Assembly (NCBI GenBank): GCA_022578965.1
Contig: MU400569.1
Span: 1 to 64,000, forward strand
Source: Xylaria sp. FL1777
Taxonomy: Eukaryota; Ascomycota; Sordariomycetes; Xylariales; Xylariaceae
Direction of reading: 5' to 3'
DNA length: 64,000 nt
Both the position numbers and the translations under genes were made by a program. Every line of letters begins with the position of its first letter. The first letter of the stretch is position 1. Below the pieces are notes generated by a model. It was not told where the DNA came from. It did no database searches and saw nothing but the letters and a program-made list of their open reading frames with translations. Shown here in pieces: positions 1 through 11,363 of this stretch.

Positions 1-84
1 TAAGTTTAAAGCTTAATAAACTTAACGCTTAAGTTTATTAAGTTTAAAGCTTAATAGATTTAATGCTTAAGTTTATTAAGTTTA
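1..84. repeat. 38-bp tandem repeat, about 2.2 copies
   Basis: Unit 1 is 1-38, unit 2 is 39-76 and a partial third unit is 77-84. The two full units differ at only a few positions. Both carry the words AAGCTTAATA and GCTTAAGTTTAT. The array is cut by the window edge, so the true copy number is unknown. Confidence 0.8.
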
Positions 85-1230
85 TGCATTAAACCCTTAT
101 AGTAGTTTAAATACATATTTTTTTAACAAATAAAACTCCTTTTATGCATGCTTTTTTTACATTTGGCCTTTTAACCGGCCTAGTTAGCTTATTTCGTAAC
201 ACTTATTTAAACTATAAGCGCTTTTATTACTACTATTATTTTATTATTATTATTATTATTAATATTAATATTGTTATTTTTGTTATTTTTATTATTATTA
301 ATAATAGCAGTATTATATTTACTTTATATTAATTTTTTTAATTTTTTGTATTGCTTTTTATAATGCTTAAGTTTATTTATAAATGTTTTAAATTACTATT
401 TAAAACTTTAATAAAGCTTGTTATTTTTGTTTTTAGTTTGCATAGCTTTTATAAATATATACGTTAGCTTAATATTTAAGCAAACGTTATAATTACTATT
501 AAGCATATAATAATTTTTATAGTACTTATAGCTTTTAAAAAACATTTTAATAATTATTTTAATATTTAAAACATGCTTTTTAATATGCTTAAAGGTTATT
601 TAAATTTTAAAAAAACAATTTACGATTAATTAATATAATATAACGTATTATTTTACGTAAAAACAACTAAAGATTTTATATAATAATATTTAACAGTAAA
701 TATAATTATTACTTTAATATTAATAACTTTTTTTTAACTTTAATAATAAATATGTTTTTTTATTTTATTAAATAAAGCTATTTTTACTAAAGAAATAAGC
801 TTTTTTAATTTAAACTAAAATAAAAATAGCTATTTTTAATATTTTATATTTTAAAAATAACTTTATAGTTAAACAAGTAATAATAAAAAAAGCGCTTGCT
901 TAAAAAAAACAATATATTATGCTTAAAAAGTTTAATTTTAATATTAAATATATAGTAAAATGCTTAAGTAAAATATAAATAAAAAAAAATGCAGTTTTAT
1001 AACTTATAAAACATATATGCATAAACATAAAAAAAAAACAAAAAACTTTAATACATTAGCTTTATTAAGCTTTTGCTTGTTTATTTATATTATATTATTA
1101 CTAGTTAACTATTATTTGTAATAATTATAGCGCTAAAAGCTATAAGTAGTTATAGCTAGTATATTTTTTTTTAACTAATAATAGCAGCTTATATATATAT
1201 ATATATTATAAAAGTACTTGCATATAATTT
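1..1230. other. AT-rich, RIP-like degenerate block
   Basis: Nearly pure A/T sequence rich in TpA, with long stop-dense stretches on both strands and no credible coding frame. It ends abruptly near 1230 (just after an AT dinucleotide run at about 1190-1206), where composition becomes ordinary. This matches repeats destroyed by repeat-induced point mutation in Pezizomycotina (family knowledge); the original element cannot be recognised. It could be subtelomeric, centromeric or a dead transposon island. Confidence 0.7.
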
Positions 1231-2019
1231 ATATGTAGAGGTATATAAAGGCGCAGCAATACAAGTAAAACATACATGTATATATACTCCCGAAACAGCT
1301 TCTAAAGACATGTTTCTAGAGTTGAGATTCTTCCAAAATGGGAAATTAATGACTCCAGCGGTTAAGGTGGCCCTCGGATCTATGCGATGGACTGGAACCA
1401 GGTGTGAATATTCATTGTATCTGTTATGAACAAGGATGCCTGGAAATCTAAAAGTAATCATCGCCGTGTCCGAGATATGATTTTGAAGTCGTCATCTGGC
1501 GGTGCAGGACCCGGTCCCCTATCAAGAATCCGTCAACCCTACTAGGCCCATAGGTCCCCAATCGGAATTCAGTTCAGGTATAGTACGTCACGCTTGAGGG
1601 GCGCAGGTTACAAATCTGGGGCCCAGATCATCTAGCAGCACTTACTTAAGCTAGTCCAGGTATTATGCTTTGTGTCGATTTTATATGTCGTCGAATGTGC
1701 CAAGCTCCCGAAGCGCGCTAGGTATGCCAGTCGACGGGACGGGAAAGGATGCCGTGGATAGATTCCCCGGAATGTTAATTGGGCCGCTGAGCTCCGATTC
1801 GCCAATGCGCATTGTTGACATTCGGAACCCTCACGGCGTGACCTTGCTCCGCTTCAGATATCCGGGCAGATACATGGCAGATCCCCGAAGACACAATCCA
1901 CAAGATGGCGAACCCGCAGAATAAAATCAGGCGGTTCTGGTTTTCGGCGCTTTTTCGAATCGCACGATATATCTGGCTGCCATACACTATGTACATCATA
2001 ATTCGTACAGTTGATTACG
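1231..2019. other. Intergenic, 5' of MFS pump
   Basis: About 0.8 kb of ordinary composition between the AT-rich block and the MFS gene. Short open frames on both strands show no family signature. It presumably holds the MFS promoter; no motif can be called with confidence. Confidence 0.5.
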
Positions 2020-3908
2020 ATGGACAGTAGTATAGATGAGCCTGCTGTCGCCTCTGGGTCAGGATCCGACATCAGAGAAGACGAGAAAGCCGTACCGACC
2101 ACCGAGTTCAAGACAAATGGTCGTTTTTGGGCCATCATCTTCACATGCGCAGCTATTGGTCTGCTCAGCGCTCTCGAGAATACTGTCGTAACCACTGCAT
2201 TACCACAGATCGCAACGGAGCTGAACTTGGACGCCGACTATGTCTGGGTAACGAATATCTTCTTCTTGACAGGGTACGAAGTCTCCCGTAACCATACCAG
2301 TCCGCAGCTCCTGTTTTATGGCTAATGCTGACGTGTCCTAGAGCTGCTGTCCAACCCCTGTTTGGCCAATTAGCCAATATCTACGGTCGAAGATGGATCA
2401 CCATAATCATTGTCGCATTCTTCACGGTTGGTAGTGGTATAGCTGGCGGTGCTCATAATGGAGCTACACTCATAGGGGGCCGAGCCGTTCAGGGTGTCGG
2501 TGCAGGCGGGATTTATATCATCATTGATATCATCGTGTCGGATCTCGTCCCCTTGAGGTTACGAGGCAATTACACCGCTGTGATTCTCACTATATACACC
2601 GTCGGTTTGGCCTTGGGTCCCTTCATCGGCGGCGAAATCATTGCTACCACAACTTGGCGTTGGGTGTTCTGGATCAACCTTCCTGTAAGTATCCCGGAAA
2701 ACAACACGACTGCAGATCATCATCTTACTTGCTCGTTACAGATTGGCGGAGTAGCGTTGGTCTTAATATTCTTGTTCCTTCACGTCAAACACGACCGAAG
2801 CCAGAGCATAATGCGGAGGCTACTAAGAATCGACTATGTCGGAAATATTATACTCATCGCGTCGACTTTTTCGATTCTCTACGCATTGACATATGGTGGA
2901 ACGGTTTTTTCATGGTCTTCTGCCCGCATTCTTGCCCCTTTGATTATCGGGTTTGCTGGCTTCGCTCTCTTCGGATGGTATGAAACCACAGTCAACGAAC
3001 CCGTGATGCCGCCCGAGCTGTTTAAGAGCCGCACGGCAGTGATCATCTTCGGCGCAACCTTCTTTAACTCTCTTCTTCTGTATTGGGTGCTTTTCTTCCT
3101 TCCTGTTTACTTTCAGGCAACTCTTTTGGTATCTGCTGCTCGAGCCGGCGTATTGCTGCTTCCGAGTATACTCTTCGCCATTCCGGGCTCCATCGTGGCG
3201 GTCCTGGCGCTCACCAAGTGGGGGAAATACAAACCGATCCATCTAGCGGGCTTTGCTTTTTCGCTCTTGGGGCTGGGTATCTTCACATTGCTGAATGAGA
3301 AATCCTCTTTGGCCTTAATCGTCATATTTCAAGCTATAACAGCTATTGGTGGAGGCCTCGTGCTAAATACCCTGTTGCCTGGAGTTCAGGCACAATTACC
3401 AGAGAGTTACCAGGCTGCGGTTACAGCGGCTTGGTCGTTTATACGCTCATTTGGCAGCATATGGGGCGTTTCTATTCCCGCCGCCATTTTCAACAACCGA
3501 TTTTCCCAGCTCCTAGCCCAGCGCGTTACGGACTCCGAGGTGCGGGCAGTCTTTGACGGCGGTAATAATGCCTACGAGCACGCATATGCTGACTTTATTC
3601 GGCAATTCTCTCCGGAATCACAAGTTCAGATCGTGAGCGTGTACTCTGATACGCTCCATTTCATGTGGCAGGTCTCCATTGCATTTGCTGCTGTGAACTT
3701 GCTGATTATCGTCTTTGAGAAGCAAGTTCCACTCCGAACTGAGCTTGAAACCGAGTATGGTATGGAAGAGACCAAGAAAAATCCGGAAAAGCAAGTCGAA
3801 GAAGCAGTAAAAGCGACCCCTCTTGTCTCAAATGGCACTGAAGATGGTGGTGTGATGGCGACAAAAGGTGCTCCCTCCTTGCCGGTGGCCAGTTTTTCGC
3901 CCGAATAA
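2020..3908 (+). CDS. MFS drug/toxin efflux transporter (DHA2, 14-TM type)
   Basis: Exons 2020-2273, 2342-2684 and 2742-3908 give 587 aa. The start is the ATG at 2020; an upstream TTG in the same frame is not a credible start. Join 1 restores FFLTGAAVQPLFGQL and join 2 restores INLPIGGVAL, both hallmark DHA2 sequence; the second intron is 57 nt and would read through if retained. The conserved motif after TM2 (GQLANIYGRRW) and the motif C-like region (GLALGPFIGG) are visible, with a hydrophilic, charged C-terminal tail. The family exports toxins, mycotoxins and drugs by proton antiport at the plasma membrane. Its neighbour is a Zn(II)2Cys6 regulator about 1 kb downstream, an arrangement common in secondary-metabolite clusters; a substrate cannot be assigned. 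Confidence 0.9.
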
Positions 3909-4979
3909 CACTGTATCCTTCGAATAAAGTTTAAACCTGGGTCATGTATTGTTGAGGAGAACTTCAATATCTCTTGCAACTTTACATAAATCGATTCCTG
4001 TAGGTTTTCCCCTAATGTGTCTCCACGACGTATATTGTATTTTTTGTGTCCTTCCCTAGACCTCTTAGACAGCGATATATAATAGCTCAAATTTGTCGTT
4101 CCTTTAATTTTTGAATGATAGTTTAGAACTATAGGAACGATCTTTTCCTTCGTTAACAATTTGTGATGTTGAGAGGGAGTTTTGTGGCGAAGATCGTACT
4201 TGGGAAGTGATTGTGATTCAGCTCCCATATACACGCGCCATTATCGTCTAAGCTCTAGATGACTAGATCTATCACGTTAGAACTTTCAGGTTATTTAAGC
4301 GCTACTGTATTCTATGGTTTTTGTTATTGATTCTTATTATTCATGCAGCAGTACGGAGGAGAGAGCTTGAGCATTACATAGAGTTATCCTGAGAAATACA
4401 CACAACAAATTTCTCTCCCCTGACTTTCCAGCAGTGTGGGAGCTCGAGTCTTTTGATGATGCGAACTCGATCGTCCACAGATCCACGCCTTAGTTTCATT
4501 CGCGGAGACTACCCTGCCTGCAGATAAAGGGGTTGTGGTAGTTTGGACTTTGGAGTTAAAGGTAAGGTATGTGAGCATAAGTAGCCTATGTGATTAGGGA
4601 AATATAACGATTATGGACCTGTGATCTCCATGCTTCAGACGGATTACCTGCCTACTCAGAGAGCAACAAGGATTCGTCAGAAGACCAATGATTTTACTAG
4701 CTGGCTCAGACACTAGCTGCGGCGTGGTTTTCGAATTTGCGCCAACACGACCGCAATAAGTTATCCAATTCTGACATAGCGTACTGCAGGGAATCTGCCT
4801 GGGAAGTCAGGCAGACCGGAGGAACTTGAGAGTACCTATTATTCATTCCCCTATCGGACTTACCGGTCGCATGATAATGCACAATCTGATCTCCGTCTTT
4901 ATTTGCCGGCCTTTACCCTTAATCGAAGTCCCCAAGTCTCTAGATTGAGAACCAGACAAGCCCCTCTTTGCCGTGAACC
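3909..4979. other. Intergenic, no gene seen
   Basis: About 1.07 kb between the MFS pump and the zinc-cluster gene. A minus-strand open frame at 3626-4234 overlaps the end of the pump and is treated as a shadow. Nothing else is recognisable. Confidence 0.5.
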
Positions 4980-5675
4980 ATGAATCCACCCTCCAACTTC
5001 TCCATTCCCGAACTCCCTAGTCATGGGGCTATTCAAGCTTTACTCAAAGATACCCTGCCGAGTTCTCGTGAGCGGCAGTCCACGACCTTTTCACGTGAAG
5101 CCAGACTTCACTCGCCTTGGAAACGCTCAGCTTGTGACCGCTGTCGCTCGCTCAAGCTGAAATGTGAACGCGACACTAAGAGCACGGCACAACCGTGCAT
5201 TCGGTGTATTCGCGCTAAAGCCACATGTTTTACAAGCTCCGCGAAGCCATCCACACGCCTCACCCGGGCCCGGACTAGTGGCAGAGCCGTTTCGCCTGCC
5301 CCCTCGCCTGCCCCCACCAACGCAGATATAGCGGACACTCGCCGTTGCGGAGAAAGTCAAGGCCCGATGTCAGTGACGCAGGTCAACCTCTCCAGTGCCA
5401 CGAACCAGGAGGCGCCATTTCTCATGCACTGGCCTTTCACCTACCAGGACGACGATGCTTCAAAACTCAATATCAATATCGATTTCGACGTTGACATGCC
5501 CTCGTCAATGAACGAAGGCGGACGAGTAAACTATCTCCACTCGTCTGCTGACGGCAATAAGCCGCCAATCCACCTAGATCATCGTCTTTCACCGGCCAAC
5601 ACCTCCACTGCCCCTACAACCCCCACTTTGGCTCTCGACTCACCGAGCCAAGTGTTTTCAGGGGCGAGGGTATAA
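4980..5675 (+). CDS. Zn(II)2Cys6 transcription factor, short and possibly truncated
   Basis: An open frame of 231 aa. Residues 50-82 or so contain the fungal binuclear zinc cluster: CDRCRSLKLKC, then a linker, then CIRCIRAKATC (six cysteines spaced C-x2-C-x6-C ... C-x2-C-x6-C). The basic residues between cysteines 2 and 3 fit DNA contact. The rest is Ser/Pro/Thr-rich. AflR-like regulators of metabolite clusters have a further C-terminal region of 150-300 residues. Here the frame stops at 5675. A possible intron at about 5670-5730 would extend it by about 53 codons (to about 5899) before another stop, and the next kilobase has no clean frame. So this is either a short regulator or a gene whose 3' half has decayed. 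Its position next to the MFS pump suggests pathway control. Confidence 0.7.
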   Translation: MNPPSNFSIPELPSHGAIQALLKDTLPSSRERQSTTFSREARLHSPWKRSACDRCRSLKLKCERDTKSTAQPCIRCIRAKATCFTSSAKPSTRLTRARTSGRAVSPAPSPAPTNADIADTRRCGESQGPMSVTQVNLSSATNQEAPFLMHWPFTYQDDDASKLNINIDFDVDMPSSMNEGGRVNYLHSSADGNKPPIHLDHRLSPANTSTAPTTPTLALDSPSQVFSGARV

Positions 5676-7116
5676 TCTCACCTTACGTACAGCTACTCAA
5701 TCCAGACTGATACGTCAAGCGCTATAAACAGCGAAGGAGTCAGTCCGGGAATTCTGCTGGCAGGTCCGAAGCAGAGCCTGTCGGGAAGACTCATTGCGCA
5801 CGAGAGCCAGAGCGAGAGCAAACTGTAGCATCTCACTACAATGAACCATCACTGCTTCGGCAACATCATCAGGCTACAGAACTTGGTCAAGAGTGAGGAT
5901 TCAACTTTGCAGCCTAGATCCTCGCGAGCACGACTAAGTTCGTTACGATTCTCCGTTTTGTCATGAAGTCGCCCCTCACGCGTTTGAGGGAATGGTCAAC
6001 TACGGTCCCAGGATCCCTACGCATCGACGCCAGGTTTATTATCTGCATCTGTCATGACCTCACATCCACGAAAAGCGTGGAGTCGAGTTCCTTTGATAAA
6101 TTTAAGGGGGTTCGCATAGCATTACCCCCCTCTTACTGATGCCGTTAGTGCCCAGTGTATCCCGATGACAAGAGATGGTCCTAGTGGGAGAACAGGGGTG
6201 ATCTCCGGCCGAAAGCATGACGATGAGTTGCCATGGAGTCAGAAGATGATACCATGCCGAGATCCGCGGGCTAGATGGTTGTGTGTTATTTTATCGACTT
6301 CGAGAGTTACCAGTCGGGATTTGTAGGTGCAAGACAATAGCAAAATCGGTACCGAAAGATGACGTCTTTGTAGCTCACTTGCAAGTTGATAACGAGTGTG
6401 CCTTAGTATACTTTGTTCTCTTAGTCACTTACTAGGCTAGAGGACGTACCCTTATAAGTACTCTATTGGCAATGCCGTGGCAGCACCCCCTCCTATTAGG
6501 CGGCCGGACCTGCGTAGAGATGGATAAAGGTAGTTGAATCTAAACTATTAGTATTAAATGCCGTCGCCGAACTTCGTACTCTGTAGATGTCCTAGCCGAT
6601 CTTCGAAGTAGTGATACTGTATGTCGCAAGAAAGGGGCTAGCTAGCCTGACCGAGCTAAAACTACTGTACATGTAAGTACCAAACGACCGGTTTATTTTC
6701 TATGGACTCTCTAAGATATGCTAATCATCATTCTAAGGCTAAACCTTGTGTATACTACAAACATAAGGCTGTTCCTCCGGCCTCCATGCTCAAATGGGTA
6801 TCTATAAACCCTATGATGCGAGAGGCAGGAAGCTCTACACAGGGGTTGCCCCAAGATGCCAAACATCATTAAGTTTGAGCCGACGCCTTGAATCAAGCTT
6901 GGGACGAGTTTCTGCTCACTATAGAACTCGATTAAGCCTGTCCGATGCTTGCTTCTTGAAACTGTTTGTTGCCTTGGCATCGAACGGAAAGTTGCTATAT
7001 CTCTGTTTCCTTGGGGCTGCTGGGGTGATGATGGAGGTGTACTTAAGCCGAGAACTATGTCCTCCCGACCCAAGGTCCTTATACTCCAAGTCGTCGGAAC
7101 TGGGGTTCTCACACTT
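5676..7116. other. Intergenic or decayed 3' part of the regulator
   Basis: No sustained frame on either strand. The short plus-strand frames just after 5730 could be remnants of the regulator's C-terminal half. The minus-strand open frame at 6711-7154 overlaps the end of the SRP40-like gene and has no family signature. Confidence 0.4.
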
Positions 7117-8634
7117 CTAATCATCGAACTTGAAGCTTCGGCTTGTGTGAACATCTAGAGGGCCTCCCTTATAGCTTCCACGTTTCTTTTTATTTTTCTC
7201 CTTAGTGAAGCCCTTGCCCTTCGTTACGATTAGGTCTCTATGAGCCTGCTCGCCATATCCGTGAGAGACATAGGCGTTTGAGGCTAGACGGGGATCAATT
7301 GCGACATCCTTCGAAATGCGTGAGAAAGGCTGATTCTGCGGCTTCTTAAGGTTTGAGCCATTCTTGCCTCTATTATTTGCCTTGAAGGTAGTAGGGTCGG
7401 GGGGGAGAGGAGCAAATTCAGGGGAAGCTGTCTCTAGAGTAGCTGAACTGTCTGACGCTGCACCAGTTACAGACTTTGCCTCTGTCTTGATCTTCAGTTT
7501 CCCTTTCACGGATTCAGAGTCCGAGTCGCTGGAAGAGTCAGAGTCAGATTCAGGCAGTGCGACTTTTGCGGCAGTCTCCATTTCGTCTTCAGAGTCTGAC
7601 TCGGATTCAGAGCTGGACGAGGAGTCGTCGGAGTCAGATTCGGAAGAACTGTCGCTATCAGGTTGGATTTTCTTGATATTATCCGGCTTGACTGCTTCTT
7701 CATCCTCCGAGTCAGATTCTGATTCCGAGCTCGATTCTGATTCAGAGCTCTCGTCTGAGCTGTCCTGCGTCTTGAGCTTCTTGGGCTGAGGCTTCTTCTT
7801 ATCCTCCTTTGAGCCAGTCATATCTTCGTCCGAATCCGAATCCGAGTCTGAGTCCGACTCAGAAGATGAGCTTTCGCTATCCGATTCGGCCTTGCGCTTC
7901 AAGGACTTGGTGGCTGGGGTGGTGTTGGAAGTGGGTGGCCTTATCGTAGTTGCCTCTTCCTCGTCGCTCTCACTTTCGCTTTCGCTTTCGCTTTCACTGG
8001 AGCTGTCGCTGCTAGAAGACTCCGAGGAAGACGACTCGGCGGCAGGGACATCGGCCATCGCAACATCATCGTCATCGGAGGACTCGTCACTGCTGGAGCC
8101 GGAGCTGGAGGAATTGGAGGAGGGACCACCGGTGCTGCTAACCTTGGTGACCTGTGCTGTGGCGCTGGGGAGGGTCTGCCAGTCTTGGAAGATACTAACT
8201 AAGGAGTGGTGTTCCTTGTTACCAGGCGTACCAGCGCCATGACCCTTCCAAGCCGGGGTGGCCCGATGCTTTCGAAACTCTCGGTGAGCATTGTCGAAGC
8301 CTTGGTCGGAGAGGAAAGACTCGACAAGGTCCATCAGCTGGGCAGGGGGTTTCTGGGTTGTAGACGACGGTAGGACCGCCGTCGTAGGCGCAGGCGTGGC
8401 AACAGCATCGGATTGTTCCTTTACAGCCTTCTGGGCCTTCTGGGCCTTCTGGGCCTTCTGGGCCTTCTGGATCTTCTTATCCTTCTTGTCCTTCTTCGCC
8501 ATCGTGTCTGGTGTGACGACAGCTGCTTGGGTTGAGGGAGTCGAGCTTGAGTTGTTACTGAAAAGCCAGGCCGGGGGTCCTGAGGATGCCAAAGATGTAA
8601 TCGTACTGCTAAGAGACTTTGAGCTCTTCGGCAT
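7117..8634 (-). CDS. SRP40/Nopp140-like nucleolar phosphoprotein
   Basis: A single exon of 505 aa; the initiator may instead be the internal Met at about 8503 (MAKKDKKDKK). From the N-terminus: a lysine-rich stretch with four KAQ repeats; a LisH-like helix (QLMDLVESFLSDQGF); about 250 residues of alternating Ser/Asp/Glu runs separated by basic patches; and the diagnostic SRP40 C-terminal domain with PFSRI, the GKGFTKEKNKKKRGSY core and terminal FKFDD. Family members are CK2-phosphorylated nucleolar chaperones for snoRNPs and rRNA-processing factors. The acidic serine runs are the expected CK2 target tracts. The gene stands alone, convergent with nothing recognisable. Long antisense frames across it are composition artefacts of the TCN/GAN repeats. 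Confidence 0.92.
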   Translation of the reverse strand: MPKSSKSLSSTITSLASSGPPAWLFSNNSSSTPSTQAAVVTPDTMAKKDKKDKKIQKAQKAQKAQKAQKAVKEQSDAVATPAPTTAVLPSSTTQKPPAQLMDLVESFLSDQGFDNAHREFRKHRATPAWKGHGAGTPGNKEHHSLVSIFQDWQTLPSATAQVTKVSSTGGPSSNSSSSGSSSDESSDDDDVAMADVPAAESSSSESSSSDSSSESESESESESDEEEATTIRPPTSNTTPATKSLKRKAESDSESSSSESDSDSDSDSDEDMTGSKEDKKKPQPKKLKTQDSSDESSESESSSESESDSEDEEAVKPDNIKKIQPDSDSSSESDSDDSSSSSESESDSEDEMETAAKVALPESDSDSSSDSDSESVKGKLKIKTEAKSVTGAASDSSATLETASPEFAPLPPDPTTFKANNRGKNGSNLKKPQNQPFSRISKDVAIDPRLASNAYVSHGYGEQAHRDLIVTKGKGFTKEKNKKKRGSYKGGPLDVHTSRSFKFDD

Positions 8635-9971
8635 GGCCCGGAAAAGCCAATGGTGATAGGAGAGGGAGGGAGCTAGATCAGCTTCTCAATGAGTGTCTGC
8701 TGCTAAAGAGCAACGGCTGCGGCTGTTGCTGCTGCGACTGTGAACATGTTATGTTGTTGCTGCCGCCTCCAACCACGCCTGGCTGGAAAAATTTGTGGAT
8801 TGCGACAGATAAAACCCACGATAAGGAAGGGGTGCATGGGAAAGGGTCCACACCATGTACCTGCCAACATGTGAAGATTCACTTGCACCTACTGTACCTG
8901 CTATTATCACCACACCGCCTTTGAGTAGGTACTTTTTTTAGTTCAGTACCTACCTAAGTAGGTAGTGCTATAGGTGTAGGTACCTACCTATCTAATGGGA
9001 TGTTCGAGGATCAACTTGTCTGGCTTTAGATACCTACCTAGGTACCTAGGTATATGTACTTACTTAAGCATAGAAGCTGTCAACCCCTGAATTTGACCCC
9101 TTAGTGCCTCTGTAGGTTATACCCCGCAGGCACACCCCGCAGGCAAGTCAATTGTATAAGCACAACAACACAAATTTGGCCATGATGGTTTGATGGATGA
9201 TGGGATAAAGAGACGATTCTCCCTTGCTAAACTTCAATGTTACCAGCAACAAGAACAAAGCACTAAACTAAAAATAAGGTTATTTGATTTACATCTGTCT
9301 TTGCCTTTATACTTCTAATGGAGGCGTTTCCAGGTAGGTACCCACGTTAAGTATACCAAATATATATATCCATCTAGTATAATAGGAGCGTCAACATCTC
9401 TCAGATGATGGGATGTCAACAACACTAACACCAAAAAAGCCCATCTGCAGACTGCGGCTCATCTCGAAACCGGCTCTCTCCCGAGACCCTAGCAGCAGTT
9501 GGGTACGTGTATTCCTCCTAGGCTTCAACATTTCACAGCTGGCATGTAATTGGCTATGCAGACAAAGATCTACCCTCACTACCGTTCCAGGCAGCAGAAT
9601 TACCGGCCACTGCTCCGCCTCACGTATGCGCGCATACTTTTTTGGGCACGATTTATCTTATTACCGCCGTCTACCCGTTGCCTTGACATTTCCTGGCATC
9701 GGGCACTAGCAAGGGCTCTAGTATTAGTCTCTGAGGTTTGTTAAGATGTGATACTGACGCGAGTATCGCTTTAAGCGCCTTCCTCATCGTAATATATAAG
9801 TGTGTGTATATATGTACTATTGCATTGATGAGAACTGGTGCTATATATTTCATCTTCTCTTAGCTACTTCTACTAACTCTCACATTCTGAATTCACCTCT
9901 ATCTACCATCCCATTTTCCTTTTTTTTTTTTTTTGCGAAGCAATATCTAGATAATTGTCCGGTACATCACC
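8635..9971. other. Intergenic between SRP40 and small membrane protein
   Basis: A 1.3 kb divergent promoter region. It contains a dense cluster of TACCTAGGTA-type motifs (listed separately) and a long T-tract at about 9919-9935 just before the next start codon. No gene recognised. Confidence 0.5.
8924..9060. repeat. Cluster of TACCTAGGTA-type palindromic motifs
   Basis: Repeated TACCTA, TAGGTA and GTACCTAC words, including the nested palindrome TACCTAGGTACCTAGGTA at about 9034-9051. Further copies occur at roughly 15500-15530, 15719-15802, 23780-23830, 37721-37770, 41498-41520, 41787-41820, 49738-49752, 52117-52176 and 58107-58172, always outside coding exons. See findings. Confidence 0.75.
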
Positions 9972-10687
9972 ATGGGAGTAGACGACATGGCATCACGACA
10001 GTCCATCGACTCAGTTCGCTCAACATCACCCTTCCTCCAAAACCGCCCGACCTTCCAGCCACCTCCCCATGACTCCGAAGACCATGTGAGAGCACGAAGC
10101 GACGGCGGGGCCACAAAGCTCAAGCTCTCCATCGTCGTCCTGGCAAGCCGCATCTTCGCCTTCATCTCCGGCCTCGCCATCGGCATTAGCTTCGCTGTCT
10201 TGGGAGCTTGGCGGGTGGAGACGATTTTTCTCATCGTCTTCACATGGATCTCCGTGGCGTGGAACGCTCTCGTGCTCATCGGCCCCATCATGCGCGGGCC
10301 ATCCGTGCGAATCAGTTTGGTGTTGAATGACGGCAGGGTCATCGGATTCGGGTCCCCGGGCCATGACGAGAGCGGAGGCCGTCGCAGACGCCGCTGCCCT
10401 CGAGCTTTCTGGGTCGATCTCCTCCTCCTCGGTGTTCTGATTGCTCTGAATGTTGTCAACACCTTGAGTGCGAGTAGCTATCATCGTATAAGTGTGAATC
10501 TCAACTGGTTTACTATGTAAGTCGTTCTGCCCACTTTCACCCCCAAACAGGTGTGTTTGAGCTAATCAAGTTACCGCGGAATAGCGCTTTCACTATCATC
10601 CTCACTCTACTCACGGCGTTTCCGCCGTTGGCTACGGCCCAAGTTCGCTTCGAATCGGCCGACGCGCCCCAGATATCGTTACCATAG
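9972..10687 (+). CDS. Small polytopic membrane protein, unknown
   Basis: Exons 9972-10516 and 10585-10687 (intron with branch GCTAATC) give 215 aa. The splice keeps phase and converts NWFTM-stop into NWFTIAFTIILTLL, adding a hydrophobic segment, so the intron is well supported. There are about four predicted membrane segments: residues around 50-68, 75-98, 140-158 and 180-198. The N-terminus is Ser/Pro-rich and cytosolic-looking, and an Arg cluster (GGRRRRRCPR) precedes the third segment. A second ATG lies five codons downstream. I do not recognise a family; the shape resembles conserved fungal 4-TM proteins of unknown role. Confidence 0.75.
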
Positions 10688-11363
10688 GGTAGGGTGGTTC
10701 ATACCAGCTGTTACCTGATGCCTGCATTAAACGATTCTCACTCGGCGGCCGAGGATACCACCTTCCAACCCCTCACCGCTTGACTTCGTTGTGCCGGTGT
10801 CACTTGTTAGGAGAAACATAGCCAAGACATACCTACACTATAGATATCTTCCAATATTACTCAGTATTATAAGTAAGGGTGTCTCCCTCGTTCTTACGAG
10901 ATTCTAGACTGTTTGATCGAGGCTCTTATCTATACTTATTGAATTATGAGAATGCGTTTTTTTTATTGGTAATGGAGATAGAATCTCCTACGATTATGGC
11001 TAGATCGTATAGGTATATCCGAAGCAGACCCCTTGGCAATTTTCTTCATGATATATGTCGAGGGCTCAATTGATTTATAGTGCAATACGATCTTTCGCAA
11101 AATTGAAAATCTATTCGAATATGTGTGTGGCTAGGTCCATTCAGAGTCCTCAAGTTTATGATGACGGAGTATGCACACGTAGTTAGAATCGTTGATCATG
11201 ATGTCTCCCCACACATCCTCTCTATACCGCTTGCGCAGCTTCACGTGGCAATAAATGCACGGCGCAAACGAGATAGCGTCGAATATATATTCCATGTACC
11301 AAAAACGTAAACATATGTATATGTAGAAGATCTATGGCTGCTGAATGTGTCGTGAATCGTCAT
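10688..11363. other. Intergenic, 3' flank of two convergent genes
   Basis: About 0.7 kb between the convergent membrane-protein and permease genes. The small open frames at 10879-11073 and 11125-11310 have no recognisable family. Confidence 0.5.

Noticed and set aside
3626..4234. 202-codon minus-strand frame overlapping the end of the MFS pump
   Set aside because: Half of it is antisense to the conserved transporter C-terminus and the rest shows no domain or splice logic.
7364..8656. Ser/Glu-rich plus-strand frames opposite the SRP40-like gene
   Set aside because: They arise because the TCN/GAN repeats of the acidic Ser tract stay open on both strands; the minus strand has the diagnostic C-terminal domain.
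11125..11310. 61-codon frame with GPFRVLK, loosely like a retroelement integrase tail
   Set aside because: Too short, no other pol motif nearby and no terminal repeats.
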